A stretch of DNA of 64,000 nucleotides from JABDMH01 sp965223215 (lineage in GTDB: Bacteria; Bacteroidota; Bacteroidia; Chitinophagales; Saprospiraceae), in assembly GCA_965223215.1 (NCBI GenBank), contig CBDCVZ010000010.1, forward strand, positions 5,022,001 to 5,086,000. The letters are read 5' to 3'. Below are positions 10,513-19,577 of this stretch, one piece after another. The position numbers and the translations under genes are program-made. The number at the start of each line of letters is the position of its first letter. Position 1 is the first letter of the stretch. The notes under the pieces are model-generated. The model ran no database searches, was not told the DNA's origin, and saw only the letters and a program-made list of their open reading frames with translations.

Positions 10513-13500
10513 ATGAAAACGTGTTTGTCTCGTTTCATCAGGGATCGCTATGTCCTTACCGACATACGGTCTACTCTAATTCTTCTCATTCTATTACTTA
10601 CAATTTCGTTACCCCAGATCAAGGCCCAATGTCCCTTGCCAGAACTCCAATGTAGCACCTATATTGTATCATGTGCGGACTCAGCGGCTCAATTGACTGG
10701 TGATCCAGGATATCTGCCACCCGTTATTGATGGCTGTGGTATGACTGATTTAGATCTTCATTCGATTGTATGGCCAGAAGAGATAGATAAGTGTAGTGGG
10801 CCATATTCGCATCGGTTACTTCGCAAGTGGCGAATTGGTAATAATCCCACGATTCTTTGCACTGATACCATTCTGGTAGTTCAGGTAAATATCAATAGCG
10901 ATTCGCTCATCTGCCCCAGTGGTCGAGATACCATTCTATGCGGTAGCGATTCGGATCCATTCGACTCCATTGAATTACGGGCACCGCAGTATGGTATCCC
11001 GACGATGGATACATTTCCCCTACTTCCTGGAGGTTCAGGCGAATTTTGCGGTGTTTTTGTAAATCTTTCGGAATCTGAGTGGACGAATTGTGGGAACACA
11101 AAGACTGTGATCCGTAGATGGGAGTTACACGACCTCTGCGGTCGGGATACGTTTTGTCTGGATACCATTGTATTAATCGACACGGTACCTCCCATGGCTA
11201 CGTTTGACCCAGGACTTTCGATGGAGGACCACACCTTTACAGATTTTTCGGGAAACTACCTCACCGACACCATCGGAATGTCCAGCAGTGGATGTTTGGG
11301 CCATGGTGTTATTCCCTACGCAACAGTCACCGACAATTGTAGTGATCCAGCGGACATCTCGGTTACCGTGACCTCTCCCGACAATGGAATTCATTTGCAA
11401 TATCAGGCAGATGAAGTCAAGACCCTGTCCGTCTGGAATGTCAGTGGTGAAAAGGCAGTATTTATCTATAAATATTCGGATGGTTGTCATAGATCTGGAA
11501 GTGATACGGTGGTCATTGTAGTAGAGGACCGTACCCCAGCAGTAGCGGCGTGCCATGATGCCATTAATCTGTCACTTACTAATGTAGACCAGTTTACCTT
11601 TATGAAGGCTGCCAGCATGGATGCTGAAAGTTATGATAACTGCTCGATCTATGAAGTCTTAGCACGTAGAACAGATTGGCAAACTGCCTGCGGATATCAA
11701 GCCGGAGTGAGTACCCCAATTGGTGATTTTTACCAACAATTTGCAGATTGGGTGGCCAATGATGGTGGGATCTGCCAGGCAGAGTATGAATTTGGGTTCA
11801 CTCGAGAGGTACCCTTTTGCTGTGATGATGTGGGTGGTGCCATCATGGTCGAGATTTTGGTGATAGATAACAACTGCAATGTTGATCGATGCTGGGGGAT
11901 GGTATATGTTGAAGATAAAATTGTTCCCATTGTTGTTGAACCTTTGGCCGATGTCTCCATTACTTGCAACGCTTATGATTTACTCTATCAGTCCATGTTC
12001 GAATCTAGTGACACAGCAGCTATCCAACAGGCTTTTGGTACTTATGCAACAGATGCGGCGAGTCAGCAGAATTGGACACTCACCGATGTGGATTGTACCA
12101 TAGAGGCTAAAGAGTCCTCGATGATGTTTCCAGGTGGGTTGGTCGATGACAACTGTGGAAGTAACTTCAGAGAACGATACACACTGCCCGAGTCGGGATG
12201 TGTTGCAGGTCAGATCAAACGAGAATTCATTGCTGTCCTTTCAAGTCATGAAGGATCATCAGAGCATGTCTTCGCCATTCAATGGATAACTGTGGAGAAA
12301 TGTCCACTTTCGGCTATGGATATCCAGCTCCTTCTAGAAGACACCACCGTGTACGATTGTGGTATCGCATATGGTCTGGATGGTAATGTGACAATTGAAA
12401 CTCCGGGCCCCACCCTGCCAACCACTTTACCAGACTGCAGCCAATATGGGATCGGATTTTATGACAAAGTATTTACAATCGTGAGTGGGGCGGCATGTAA
12501 CAAAGTATTGCGAACCTGGTGTGTTGTCGATTGGTGCACCGTTGACTTGAGTGTAGGAACGGATTGGGCAAGTATTGCTCACCTTGACGGCGTGCAGACC
12601 TTCTTGCAAACGATCAAAATCAGGGACACTCTTCCGCCAGAGATCACCGTGCTATCGATGGTAGCAGATATACAGACTGTAAATTGTTCTGGCATTTTTA
12701 CGAGTGAGATTGACGCAACTGATGATTGTGGTGCAGAGCCATTTGTCGAGTGGTTTTTACGAGACGGTCAGGGTCAAATTGCCGACCAAGGAATAGGTTC
12801 ATTGGCATCACCGGCAAATTCACTGCTCCCTGGCGCCTATACTCTATTGTGGAGAGCCAGGGATGCCTGCAATAACACATCAGAACACTTGTCAAATTTT
12901 ACGATTAGTAGTGATGCCGCCCCCAGTGTGGTAGCATACTCAGCGCTCACCGCAGTCCTTACTCCCATGGATACCAATAATAATGGCTCTACAGACATAG
13001 GTATGGCGGAGGTCTGGGCCAAAGAATTCAATTCGAGCAGTGCACCCCCATGTGGTGGCGATTCAGATAATCTCATCTACCTTATTCAGAAGGGAACTGC
13101 AGGACCGATGACACCAGTTCCACCCAATACAGCAACCGCATTGACTTTCGATTGCTCCGAATTTGTCAGTAATCAAACACCTGTACCGGTTCAGTTTTGG
13201 GTCAAAGATACGGTACAGAATACGGCTGATTACGCTAATGTACTTGTGATGTTAGAAGATAACGATGGAATTTGTTCAGGTGGTGGATCCGTACCTACCG
13301 TAGGGGTTCAGGGGAAGATATTTACTGTGGCAAATGAGGAGATCGCCGATGTAAAAGTGACTGCATTCGATCAGATCAAAGAGACTCTGGTTACTACCAC
13401 TGATGCCGGATTATACCAGATTAAGACAGTTGAAGGCCGGCCAGTCATGATCGAGCCGACTAAGGATGATGATCATTCAGCAGGTATTTCAACTATAGAC

Positions 13501-14517
13501 CTTTTACGAGTACAACGTCATATTCTGGGTCAACAGACCATCCTTGATCCGTACAAACAGATTGCAGCAGATGCCAATCGAGATGGTAAGATAAATCCCA
13601 TTGACATGATTCAATTGCGGAAAGTTTTGATTGGCAAGATCGATAGATTACCTGAGAACACATCCTGGAGATTCATAGATGCAGATTACGACTTCACAAA
13701 AGATGTTGAACCACTGAAACAAGAATTTCCAGAATATATTGAAATCGGACCCGTTGCGTCGAAAAATTCTCCTGATTTCATTGGAGTCAAAATTGGGGAT
13801 CTCAATGGCAACGTGATGGCAAATAGCAGTGCAAGATCCAATAAGGAAACTCGAGAATTTATAGTAGCAGACATGATACTACCAGCTGGCGAAAAAATTG
13901 ATGTGCCAATCTATTTAGACGAAGCAGAGCAAGTGTATGGTGTACAGCTGGGAATAACGTTGGCAGCTGACCGAGTAAAACTCATGAAGGTAGGTAGCGA
14001 TCAGCTTAATCTTACTAGCGAGATGATCCACCAATTTCAAATGGATGCAAGGGCTGGGCTTAATCTCAGTTGGAGCAGTCCGGATGGCACTCAGATCGAA
14101 GCTATCCAGCCGGTGTTGACACTGCATTTGGAGATCCAAAAAGAAAGCCGTCTTTCCGATGTGATAGCCCTAAATGAACGACAATTATCTTCTGCATTGA
14201 TTCTGGATGAGGATAAGAGACATGGCATTCGCATTGTATTTGGACCGGAAACTGATAGGGAATTTGTTTTGTTCCAAAATCAACCGAATCCCTTTACTGC
14301 CAGCACAGACATTACCTTTGAATTACCTGAGGAGGGTTTTGTCAATCTGAGGATTTTCGATGCTACGGGCAAGCTATTATACTTAGAGGATGCCACTTAT
14401 CCAAGTGGTAAAAATCAATTGACATTGTCTCAGAATCAATTGGCACCCGGACTCTTGTACTATGAACTTCAGACACCATGGGGTACTCAGGCAAAGAAGA
14501 TGTTGATGCTTGAATAG
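10513..14517 (+). CDS. Large cysteine-rich T9SS-secreted protein, paralogue of the 1770-aa gene
   Basis: 1334-aa secreted protein. The signal peptide (about 1-38, LPQIKAQ) follows a long n-region. Ig/HYR-like Cys-rich repeats fill most of the chain. Segments align by eye with the 1770-aa protein: LARRTDWQTAC, VEILVIDNNCN..VEDK, FYDKVFTIV, and a DTNNNGSTD loop at residue 820 followed by WAKEF...PCG. A dockerin-like EF-hand pair is at about 985-1045 (DANRDGKINPID), a cohesin-like domain at about 1115-1245, and the type A sorting domain at 1251-1334 (NQPNPF...DATGK). The shared order of the C-terminal modules shows tandem duplication and divergence. Export by the GldKLMN machine encoded at 41-46 kb is inferred. 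Confidence 0.85.
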   Translation: MKTCLSRFIRDRYVLTDIRSTLILLILLLTISLPQIKAQCPLPELQCSTYIVSCADSAAQLTGDPGYLPPVIDGCGMTDLDLHSIVWPEEIDKCSGPYSHRLLRKWRIGNNPTILCTDTILVVQVNINSDSLICPSGRDTILCGSDSDPFDSIELRAPQYGIPTMDTFPLLPGGSGEFCGVFVNLSESEWTNCGNTKTVIRRWELHDLCGRDTFCLDTIVLIDTVPPMATFDPGLSMEDHTFTDFSGNYLTDTIGMSSSGCLGHGVIPYATVTDNCSDPADISVTVTSPDNGIHLQYQADEVKTLSVWNVSGEKAVFIYKYSDGCHRSGSDTVVIVVEDRTPAVAACHDAINLSLTNVDQFTFMKAASMDAESYDNCSIYEVLARRTDWQTACGYQAGVSTPIGDFYQQFADWVANDGGICQAEYEFGFTREVPFCCDDVGGAIMVEILVIDNNCNVDRCWGMVYVEDKIVPIVVEPLADVSITCNAYDLLYQSMFESSDTAAIQQAFGTYATDAASQQNWTLTDVDCTIEAKESSMMFPGGLVDDNCGSNFRERYTLPESGCVAGQIKREFIAVLSSHEGSSEHVFAIQWITVEKCPLSAMDIQLLLEDTTVYDCGIAYGLDGNVTIETPGPTLPTTLPDCSQYGIGFYDKVFTIVSGAACNKVLRTWCVVDWCTVDLSVGTDWASIAHLDGVQTFLQTIKIRDTLPPEITVLSMVADIQTVNCSGIFTSEIDATDDCGAEPFVEWFLRDGQGQIADQGIGSLASPANSLLPGAYTLLWRARDACNNTSEHLSNFTISSDAAPSVVAYSALTAVLTPMDTNNNGSTDIGMAEVWAKEFNSSSAPPCGGDSDNLIYLIQKGTAGPMTPVPPNTATALTFDCSEFVSNQTPVPVQFWVKDTVQNTADYANVLVMLEDNDGICSGGGSVPTVGVQGKIFTVANEEIADVKVTAFDQIKETLVTTTDAGLYQIKTVEGRPVMIEPTKDDDHSAGISTIDLLRVQRHILGQQTILDPYKQIAADANRDGKINPIDMIQLRKVLIGKIDRLPENTSWRFIDADYDFTKDVEPLKQEFPEYIEIGPVASKNSPDFIGVKIGDLNGNVMANSSARSNKETREFIVADMILPAGEKIDVPIYLDEAEQVYGVQLGITLAADRVKLMKVGSDQLNLTSEMIHQFQMDARAGLNLSWSSPDGTQIEAIQPVLTLHLEIQKESRLSDVIALNERQLSSALILDEDKRHGIRIVFGPETDREFVLFQNQPNPFTASTDITFELPEEGFVNLRIFDATGKLLYLEDATYPSGKNQLTLSQNQLAPGLLYYELQTPWGTQAKKMLMLE

Positions 14518-14566
14518 TTTGGCAAACACCTGATAAAGAGTTAGTTTTTTATTGCTTTTGGGAAAG

Positions 14567-14603
14567 GATTCCTTCCTCGCCTCGAGCGGGGAGGGATCTT
14601 TTT
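14567..14603 (+). terminator. Intrinsic terminator after the 1334-aa gene
   Basis: Ten-pair stem CCTTCCTCGC/GCGGGGAGGG (14571-14580 with 14586-14595, G-U wobbles) with a 5-base loop, then ATCTTTTT. The next gene's promoter box starts 12 bases later. Confidence 0.88.
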
Positions 14604-14614
14604 GCTTAGGTTGC

Positions 14615-14622
14615 TATCTTTG
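14615..14622 (+). promoter_or_regulatory. Bacteroidota -7 promoter box for ruvX
   Basis: TATCTTTG, an exact TAnnTTTG match, ending 6 bases before the ATG at 14629. Transcription starting about 7 bases after the box would give a leaderless or nearly leaderless mRNA. No well-spaced -33 TTG is visible. Confidence 0.5.
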
Positions 14623-14628
14623 TGGCCA

Positions 14629-15039
14629 ATGGCCCGAATCATCGGCATAGATTATGGATTAAAGAAAAGTGGTCTGGCTGCGACTGACCCATTGCAGATT
14701 ATAGTCAATGGCCTCACCACCATTCCCACTGCCGAACTCAATACATATTTAGAGGACTATTGCTTAAGAGAAGAAGTGGAGGAAATTGTAATTGGAATTC
14801 CACATTATCCAGATGGTACACCAGCTCAACTAGCCCCTAAGATCAAGGACTACGCAGCCAAACTGTCTAATTTACTGCCAGAACAAAAGATTTCTCTGCA
14901 TGATGAGTCTTATACCTCCAAGGCTGCGAAACAAATCATTCTGAACAGTGGTTTACGAAAGAAGAAGCGACGGGACAAAAGCTTAGTCGACAAAGTAAGT
15001 GCAGTATTGATTTTGCAAGACTATTTACATCACATTTAA
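14629..15039 (+). CDS. ruvX: RuvX/YqgF-family nuclease (putative Holliday junction resolvase / pre-16S rRNA nuclease)
   Basis: 136-aa RNase H-fold protein of the YqgF family, implicated in pre-16S rRNA 5'-end maturation and proposed as a Holliday junction resolvase. It begins MARIIGIDYGLKKSG, the family N-terminus with the first catalytic Asp. The second conserved strand is 'EEIVIGIPHYPDGT'. 'LHDESYTSKAA' supplies the conserved Glu region and 'KSLVDKVSAVLILQDYL' the last Asp. The ATG at 14629 is preferred over a TTG 27 bases upstream because it matches the family start. def follows after 7 bases, so the two are probably co-transcribed. Confidence 0.92.
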   Translation: MARIIGIDYGLKKSGLAATDPLQIIVNGLTTIPTAELNTYLEDYCLREEVEEIVIGIPHYPDGTPAQLAPKIKDYAAKLSNLLPEQKISLHDESYTSKAAKQIILNSGLRKKKRRDKSLVDKVSAVLILQDYLHHI

Positions 15040-15046
15040 AACAGCA

Positions 15047-15595
15047 ATGATTTTACCAGTATATGCATTTGGTTCGCCTGTGCTGAAGAGGAAAACAAAG
15101 GAGGTTAGTCAGGACTATGAAGGGCTAGAAGAGCTAATTGCAAACATGTGGGAAACGATGTACCATGCTCAGGGGGTTGGCCTGGCAGCTCCGCAAGTTG
15201 GCAAATCTCTCAGAATATTTCTTATCGACACCACCCAACTGGCCAAAGAAGGTGAGGAAAAGGGCATCAAGGGCGTATTCATTAATCCTGAAGTAATTGA
15301 GGAGGAGGGTGATCTTTGGTCTTACGAGGAAGGTTGCTTAAGCATCCCAGACGTGAGGGGTGATGTAGAAAGACCCCCTAAAGTAACGCTGCGCTATTTC
15401 GATGAACATTTTCAAGAACATCTGCAATCTTTTGATGAGATGGATGCCCGGGTGATTCAGCATGAGTATGATCATCTGGAAGGTATATTATTTACAGAAC
15501 TACTCAAGCCAGTGAGGAAAAGGCGGATCAAAAGAAAATTGGACAACATCAAGAAAGGCAAAGTAGAGGCCGACTACCCAATGAGATTCAGTTAG
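15047..15595 (+). CDS. def: Peptide deformylase
   Basis: 182-aa metalloenzyme that removes the formyl group from the initiator methionine of nascent proteins. All three family motifs are intact: GVGLAAPQVG (43-52), EGCLSIP (95-101, metal ligand Cys97) and QHEYDHLEG (138-146, metal ligands His139 and His143, catalytic Glu140). Length is normal for type I enzymes. It lies 7 bases downstream of ruvX and converges on the RNase HI gene. Confidence 0.97.
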   Translation: MILPVYAFGSPVLKRKTKEVSQDYEGLEELIANMWETMYHAQGVGLAAPQVGKSLRIFLIDTTQLAKEGEEKGIKGVFINPEVIEEEGDLWSYEEGCLSIPDVRGDVERPPKVTLRYFDEHFQEHLQSFDEMDARVIQHEYDHLEGILFTELLKPVRKRRIKRKLDNIKKGKVEADYPMRFS

Positions 15596-15603
15596 CATTT
15601 TGC

Positions 15604-16236
15604 CTACTTTCGACCAAAATCAGCTGGAATTTCACCCCATTTCTTGGTTTCCCATTTGAGCAAAGGATTGGCAAATGAATTGCTTTCTAACCATTTTATT
15701 GCCCGATCCATCATGCTAAAAAGGACAGCATTTTTCTTGGTCTTTTTCAGGGTTGTCTTGACTTTTTTGTTTCTAATCCAGGCTAGTGCGGTTCGAGAAT
15801 CCGTATAGATGGGCAACTTGCTTTTTCCCTGTTTCTTGAGAAGTGCCAGGGCATGCACCAAAGCAAGGAACTCACCAACGTTGTTGGTGCCCTGCTCAAA
15901 CGGCCCTTGGTAGAACAATTGATCTCCGGTGGCGGTATCAACACCTTGGTACTCCATGATACCAGGATTTCCACCGCAGGCAGCATCCACCGAGATACTC
16001 TCCCAGATCACATCCGTTTGATCTAGGTGTTCTAGATCTCGTTCTCTTGAAGCGGTGTGGTTCACGTGATCTGAGTAAACGTCATAGTAGGCAGCTTTTG
16101 CCTCACTCAATGATTTGAAAGATTTATAGCGAGCATTTGGATAGCCTGCAATTTGAAGCTTACAATCATTCCAATTGTCATAAACGCCGGGATTTTGCCC
16201 CTCCCACACAACATAGTATTTCTTAGATTTTGCCAT
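15604..16236 (-). CDS. rnhA: Ribonuclease HI with N-terminal viroplasmin-like domain
   Basis: 210-aa RNase H that cleaves the RNA strand of RNA-DNA hybrids. Residues 4-52 form the caulimovirus viroplasmin-like hybrid-binding domain (YYVVWEGQNPGVYDNWNDC...YKSFKSLSEAKAAY). The catalytic domain follows, with the four acidic residues at Asp84, Glu122, Asp146 and Asp206. This two-domain form is common in Bacteroidota. It stands alone on the minus strand and converges with def (8-base gap). Confidence 0.94.
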   Translation of the reverse strand: MAKSKKYYVVWEGQNPGVYDNWNDCKLQIAGYPNARYKSFKSLSEAKAAYYDVYSDHVNHTASRERDLEHLDQTDVIWESISVDAACGGNPGIMEYQGVDTATGDQLFYQGPFEQGTNNVGEFLALVHALALLKKQGKSKLPIYTDSRTALAWIRNKKVKTTLKKTKKNAVLFSMMDRAIKWLESNSFANPLLKWETKKWGEIPADFGRK

Positions 16237-16568
16237 GACTAGGTTTCCAATTTACCTAAAAAATCGATTGTCAATGAGAGAGTAGGGGAGGAAAGTGATG
16301 CAAGAGAGTTTGCCCCAACGTGGTCTGATGAGGACAAGGTTTGACCGGGTGGTGATCAACGATAGACGGCCAAACTTGCCCGAGGCGTCAAGACCCGACA
16401 TCCGATCGAAGCTAGCATTATTCGAATTTCATTAATCCATTCTTGACAAAATCAACCTGGGAATTGCGATTTTCTCATCATTTAGTTGAATTTCAGGCAT
16501 GAAAGAGTTTCATTTGGCATCTCGACCTTTATTCTTTCGCCAGGCCCTATTTATTGGAACCTCACCTC
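16237..16568. other. Intergenic region between rnhA and dprA
   Basis: About 330 bases between two divergent genes, presumably holding both promoters. It is richer in G+C than the other spacers. No ORF with family features and no exact TAnnTTTG box was found. The only visible fold is a weak GTTTG/CAAAC pairing near 16340-16375. Confidence 0.5.
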
Positions 16569-17672
16569 ATGGAACAAAAAGAATTACTGTACAAGATCGC
16601 GATTACTCAGATACCCAAGGTGGGATCGGTCTTGGCCAAAACCCTGATTGGCTTTGCAGGAGGAGTGGAAGCAGTATTTAGGCAGAATAAGTCAAGCTTG
16701 ATGAAAATCCCTGGCATTGGAGAAAAGATAGCTGACTATATTTTGCAAAAAAAGACTTTTGCGACTGCCGAAGCTGAGCTAGCCTTTGTCGAAGAGAACA
16801 AGATAAAAACACTTTTTTACCTGGATAAGGACTATCCCATTAGGCTAAAACGCATTCGCGATGCTCCCATCGTGCTATATTATAAGGGAAATTGCGATCT
16901 GAATGCATCCAAAGTATTGAGTGTTGTTGGGACCAGAAAACCCACAACTTATGGGATCCTTCAGTGCCAACAATTGATTGAATCTCTAAAACATCTGGAT
17001 ATCTTAGTTGTAAGTGGATTGGCTTACGGGGTGGACGTCACATCACACCGGAAGGCATTGGAAAACAAGCTTCCGACAGTCGGTGTGATGGGAAGTGGCC
17101 TCGACAGAATATATCCTGCTGTCCACCGGAGAGTTGCCAGCGACATGATTAACCAAAATGGTGGTCTACTGACAGAATTTGGACATGGTAGTAAACCGGA
17201 CAAGGAAAATTTTCCCATGCGTAACCGGATCATTGCAGGAATGTGCGATGCATTAATTGTGGTTGAATCGGACATCAGGGGTGGCTCCATGATCACTGCT
17301 GAAATGGCCAATGGATACCATAAAGATGTATTTGCGATCCCTGGTAGGATTGGAGATCAAATGAGCCGTGGTTGCAACCATCTGATCAAGACAAATCGTG
17401 CCCATCTCTTGGAAAGTGGAAGGGAATTATGCCAGTATATGCAGTGGAAAACTGCAGATCGTAGGGATGTAATACAGTCAAAACTCTTTGAGCAACTTAC
17501 AGAGCAAGAGCAACAAATTTATGACCTGCTAAAGGGAAACGATCAAACAAATATCGATCGAATCTATAAGGAAATACCACTCACTGTAAGCCAAATTGCA
17601 TCAGTGTTGTTAAGTCTGGAGTTCAAGGGCATGGTCAAGTCCTTACCTGGAAAGATGTATGTTGTAACTTAA
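16569..17672 (+). CDS. dprA: DNA-processing protein DprA
   Basis: 367-aa Rossmann-fold protein that loads RecA onto incoming single-stranded DNA during natural transformation. A helix-hairpin-helix (LMKIPGIGEKIADYIL) lies near residues 45-60. The DprA core shows VVGTRKPTTYG, VSGLAYGVDVTSHRKAL, VMGSGLDRIYPAVHR, FPMRNRIIAGM and GSMITAEMANG. A C-terminal winged-helix segment (about 310-367) follows. The ATG at 16569 is chosen over a TTG 15 bases upstream. It may act in recombination even if the cell is not competent; no other competence gene is in the window. Confidence 0.95.
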   Translation: MEQKELLYKIAITQIPKVGSVLAKTLIGFAGGVEAVFRQNKSSLMKIPGIGEKIADYILQKKTFATAEAELAFVEENKIKTLFYLDKDYPIRLKRIRDAPIVLYYKGNCDLNASKVLSVVGTRKPTTYGILQCQQLIESLKHLDILVVSGLAYGVDVTSHRKALENKLPTVGVMGSGLDRIYPAVHRRVASDMINQNGGLLTEFGHGSKPDKENFPMRNRIIAGMCDALIVVESDIRGGSMITAEMANGYHKDVFAIPGRIGDQMSRGCNHLIKTNRAHLLESGRELCQYMQWKTADRRDVIQSKLFEQLTEQEQQIYDLLKGNDQTNIDRIYKEIPLTVSQIASVLLSLEFKGMVKSLPGKMYVVT

Positions 17673-17673
17673 T

Positions 17674-18540
17674 TTATAAGTGCCTCTCAGCGTGGTAAGA
17701 GGATCGCACTAAGGGGCCACTTTCGACGAAATCGAAACCCATCTTGAGCCCGATTTCCTGATACCGTTCGAATTGTTCTGGATGAACAAATTGATCGACG
17801 GCTAAGTGCATTTTAGTGGGCTGCAGATACTGACCAATGGTGAGCACGTCGCAACCATGTGCCAGCAAATCTTCCATGGTCTTGACCACCTCATCCTCCC
17901 GTTCACCAAGTCCAACCATAATGCCAGACTTCGTGCGTTTACCAAACTTCTTGGTGAGTTCAATCTGTTCTAAGCTTCTTTGGTACCTAGCTTGAGGCCG
18001 GACTTTGCGATAGAGACGCTCCACGGTCTCCATATTATGTGAAACCACCTCTTGGCCTGCGCTGATCATTCTTTCGAGTGCTTGCCAATTCGCCTTCACA
18101 TCAGGAATTAAAGTCTCGATGGTAACCTCGGGGCTGAGTTCCTTCACAGATCTAACGGTTTGAAACCAAATCTCAGCACCGCGATCTTGTAGTTCATCTC
18201 GATTTACTGAGGTAATGACTGCATGCTTAACTTGCATGAGGTGAATCGCCTCTGCGACTCTTCGTGGCTCATCTTCATCATACTCTGGTGGTCTACCGGT
18301 CTTAACTGCACAAAATGAACAGGATCTGGTGCAGGTATTGCCTAGGATCATGAAAGTGGCCGTTCCAGCCCCCCAACATTCACCCATGTTAGGGCAATTA
18401 CCACTTTGACAAATCGTGTGTAGTTGATATTGATCTACCAGCTGCCTGACATTCTTATAGGCTTGCCCAATGGGCAGCTTTACCCTAAGCCATTTTGGTC
18501 GACGTGCCCTACCATCCGGCACTACCGGTAACTCAATCAT
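17674..18540 (-). CDS. lipA: Lipoyl synthase
   Basis: 288-aa radical SAM enzyme that inserts two sulfurs into octanoyl-lipoyl domains. Both iron-sulfur sites are complete: the auxiliary cluster at Cys44, Cys49 and Cys55 (CQSGNCPNMGEC), and the radical SAM CxxxCxxC at Cys70, Cys74 and Cys77. The C-terminal 'SGPLVRSSYHAE' carries the conserved RSSY motif whose Ser ligates the auxiliary cluster. It is convergent with dprA, one base apart. No lipB is visible nearby. Confidence 0.97.
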   Translation of the reverse strand: MIELPVVPDGRARRPKWLRVKLPIGQAYKNVRQLVDQYQLHTICQSGNCPNMGECWGAGTATFMILGNTCTRSCSFCAVKTGRPPEYDEDEPRRVAEAIHLMQVKHAVITSVNRDELQDRGAEIWFQTVRSVKELSPEVTIETLIPDVKANWQALERMISAGQEVVSHNMETVERLYRKVRPQARYQRSLEQIELTKKFGKRTKSGIMVGLGEREDEVVKTMEDLLAHGCDVLTIGQYLQPTKMHLAVDQFVHPEQFERYQEIGLKMGFDFVESGPLVRSSYHAERHL

Positions 18541-18562
18541 AGGAATACGTGATTAGCTTAAT

Positions 18563-19354
18563 TTAAGATCGTTTACCCAGCTGCAAAGTTAGATAAACAT
18601 TGAGGAAGTAAGGTCTGTTTTCTTCCAGGATCATAATGGGCACCTTACTTAAGAAGAGATCTAACATCAACCCCACCTCCAGAGCTTTGATGATGTTTTC
18701 TGTGGTACCCCATGAAAAATTAGCACCAATTTTACCATGAAAGCCAGGTTTGAGGCGCAACTCATTCAATCCATGTCGAAATTCAGCACCACCAAAAATG
18801 ACGGTCTCATCTAAAAAGGCTGCTGCATTTTCTTCCGAATATTTCGCGTCATATATTCTCGGATTGCCATCACCATCTGTAAAATCTTTCAATTTTAGAT
18901 AATATGGCTTGAGAATGCCAAGCGTGAAGCCGTACTCGTAGTTCATACCTACGACCACACTTTTTCTTCTGGCGCGCTCTGAAAAATATCGCTTCTTGCC
19001 CAAACCCGCTCTCATGGCATAAAGGCGGTTTTGCTTCCCAAAAATGAAAGGCCGAGAGGATTCTCCGCTCGTCCCTGGGTTAAAAAACTTAAAATTTTGA
19101 GAATACTCCTTAGGGTGCTTTAGAGAGCCAAAGTCGAAATAATAGTAAGAGGTACGGTACCATGTTTCAATGGTCGCGACTGTGTACCCCAAAGAAAATC
19201 CGTTCGAGTGAACCCGAATGTCAAATATTCGCTCAGATTCATACACCAAAGACTCGTTGCCAATGGGTTTCGGCAAAATGGTATACTGAGAGTAGATTGA
19301 ATGTGTTAATCCAAGGCAACAAATTGTAAAAAGTAAGCGCAATAACTGCTTCAT
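18563..19354 (-). CDS. Secreted protein, probable outer-membrane barrel, unknown function
   Basis: 263 aa from the ATG at 19354 (MKQLLRLLFTICC..., signal peptide ending about SIYSQ). The rest alternates aromatic and polar residues in strand-like stretches and ends in 'FLNVYLTLQLGKRS', consistent with a small outer-membrane beta-barrel. No family is recognised with certainty. An upstream ATG at 19381 would add 9 residues before the signal peptide and lies inside an inverted repeat, so the shorter start is preferred. It may be co-transcribed with lipA (22-base gap). Confidence 0.6.
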   Translation of the reverse strand: MKQLLRLLFTICCLGLTHSIYSQYTILPKPIGNESLVYESERIFDIRVHSNGFSLGYTVATIETWYRTSYYYFDFGSLKHPKEYSQNFKFFNPGTSGESSRPFIFGKQNRLYAMRAGLGKKRYFSERARRKSVVVGMNYEYGFTLGILKPYYLKLKDFTDGDGNPRIYDAKYSEENAAAFLDETVIFGGAEFRHGLNELRLKPGFHGKIGANFSWGTTENIIKALEVGLMLDLFLSKVPIMILEENRPYFLNVYLTLQLGKRS

Positions 19355-19372
19355 GAGCTCAGTAAGATAATG

Positions 19373-19395
19373 CAATTGCATTTAAATTGCAATTG
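19373..19395. repeat. Inverted repeat upstream of the outer-membrane protein gene
   Basis: CAATTGCA (19373-19380) and TGCAATTG (19388-19395) form a perfect 8-base inverted repeat around a 7-base AT spacer, 18 bases upstream of the preferred start at 19354. It could be an operator; no regulator is assigned. Confidence 0.5.
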
Positions 19396-19577
19396 TGGTT
19401 CCAAAATTAGCAAGGCTCGATTCAACACCCTTCGGGTGCACGACACTAAGAAGTGACCAAGAAAGATTTTTTAGGTGCCAACTACACTCTGCAGACCTTG
19501 AAGCAGCTTTGCCATCCCCTCCGCTTTAACGAGGATAAATACCATATATTTACTTCCTAAACACGTGACCAGCAGAT

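Noticed and set aside
16330..16400. Possible structured RNA before dprA
   Set aside because: Only a five-pair GTTTG/CAAAC stem was found; no known riboswitch motif fits.
16499..16681. 60-aa frame starting before dprA
   Set aside because: It overlaps the dprA coding sequence in another frame and has no conserved features.
19429..19441. CACCC-TTC-GGGTG mini hairpin before upp
   Set aside because: Short stem, no T run and no conserved context; likely chance.
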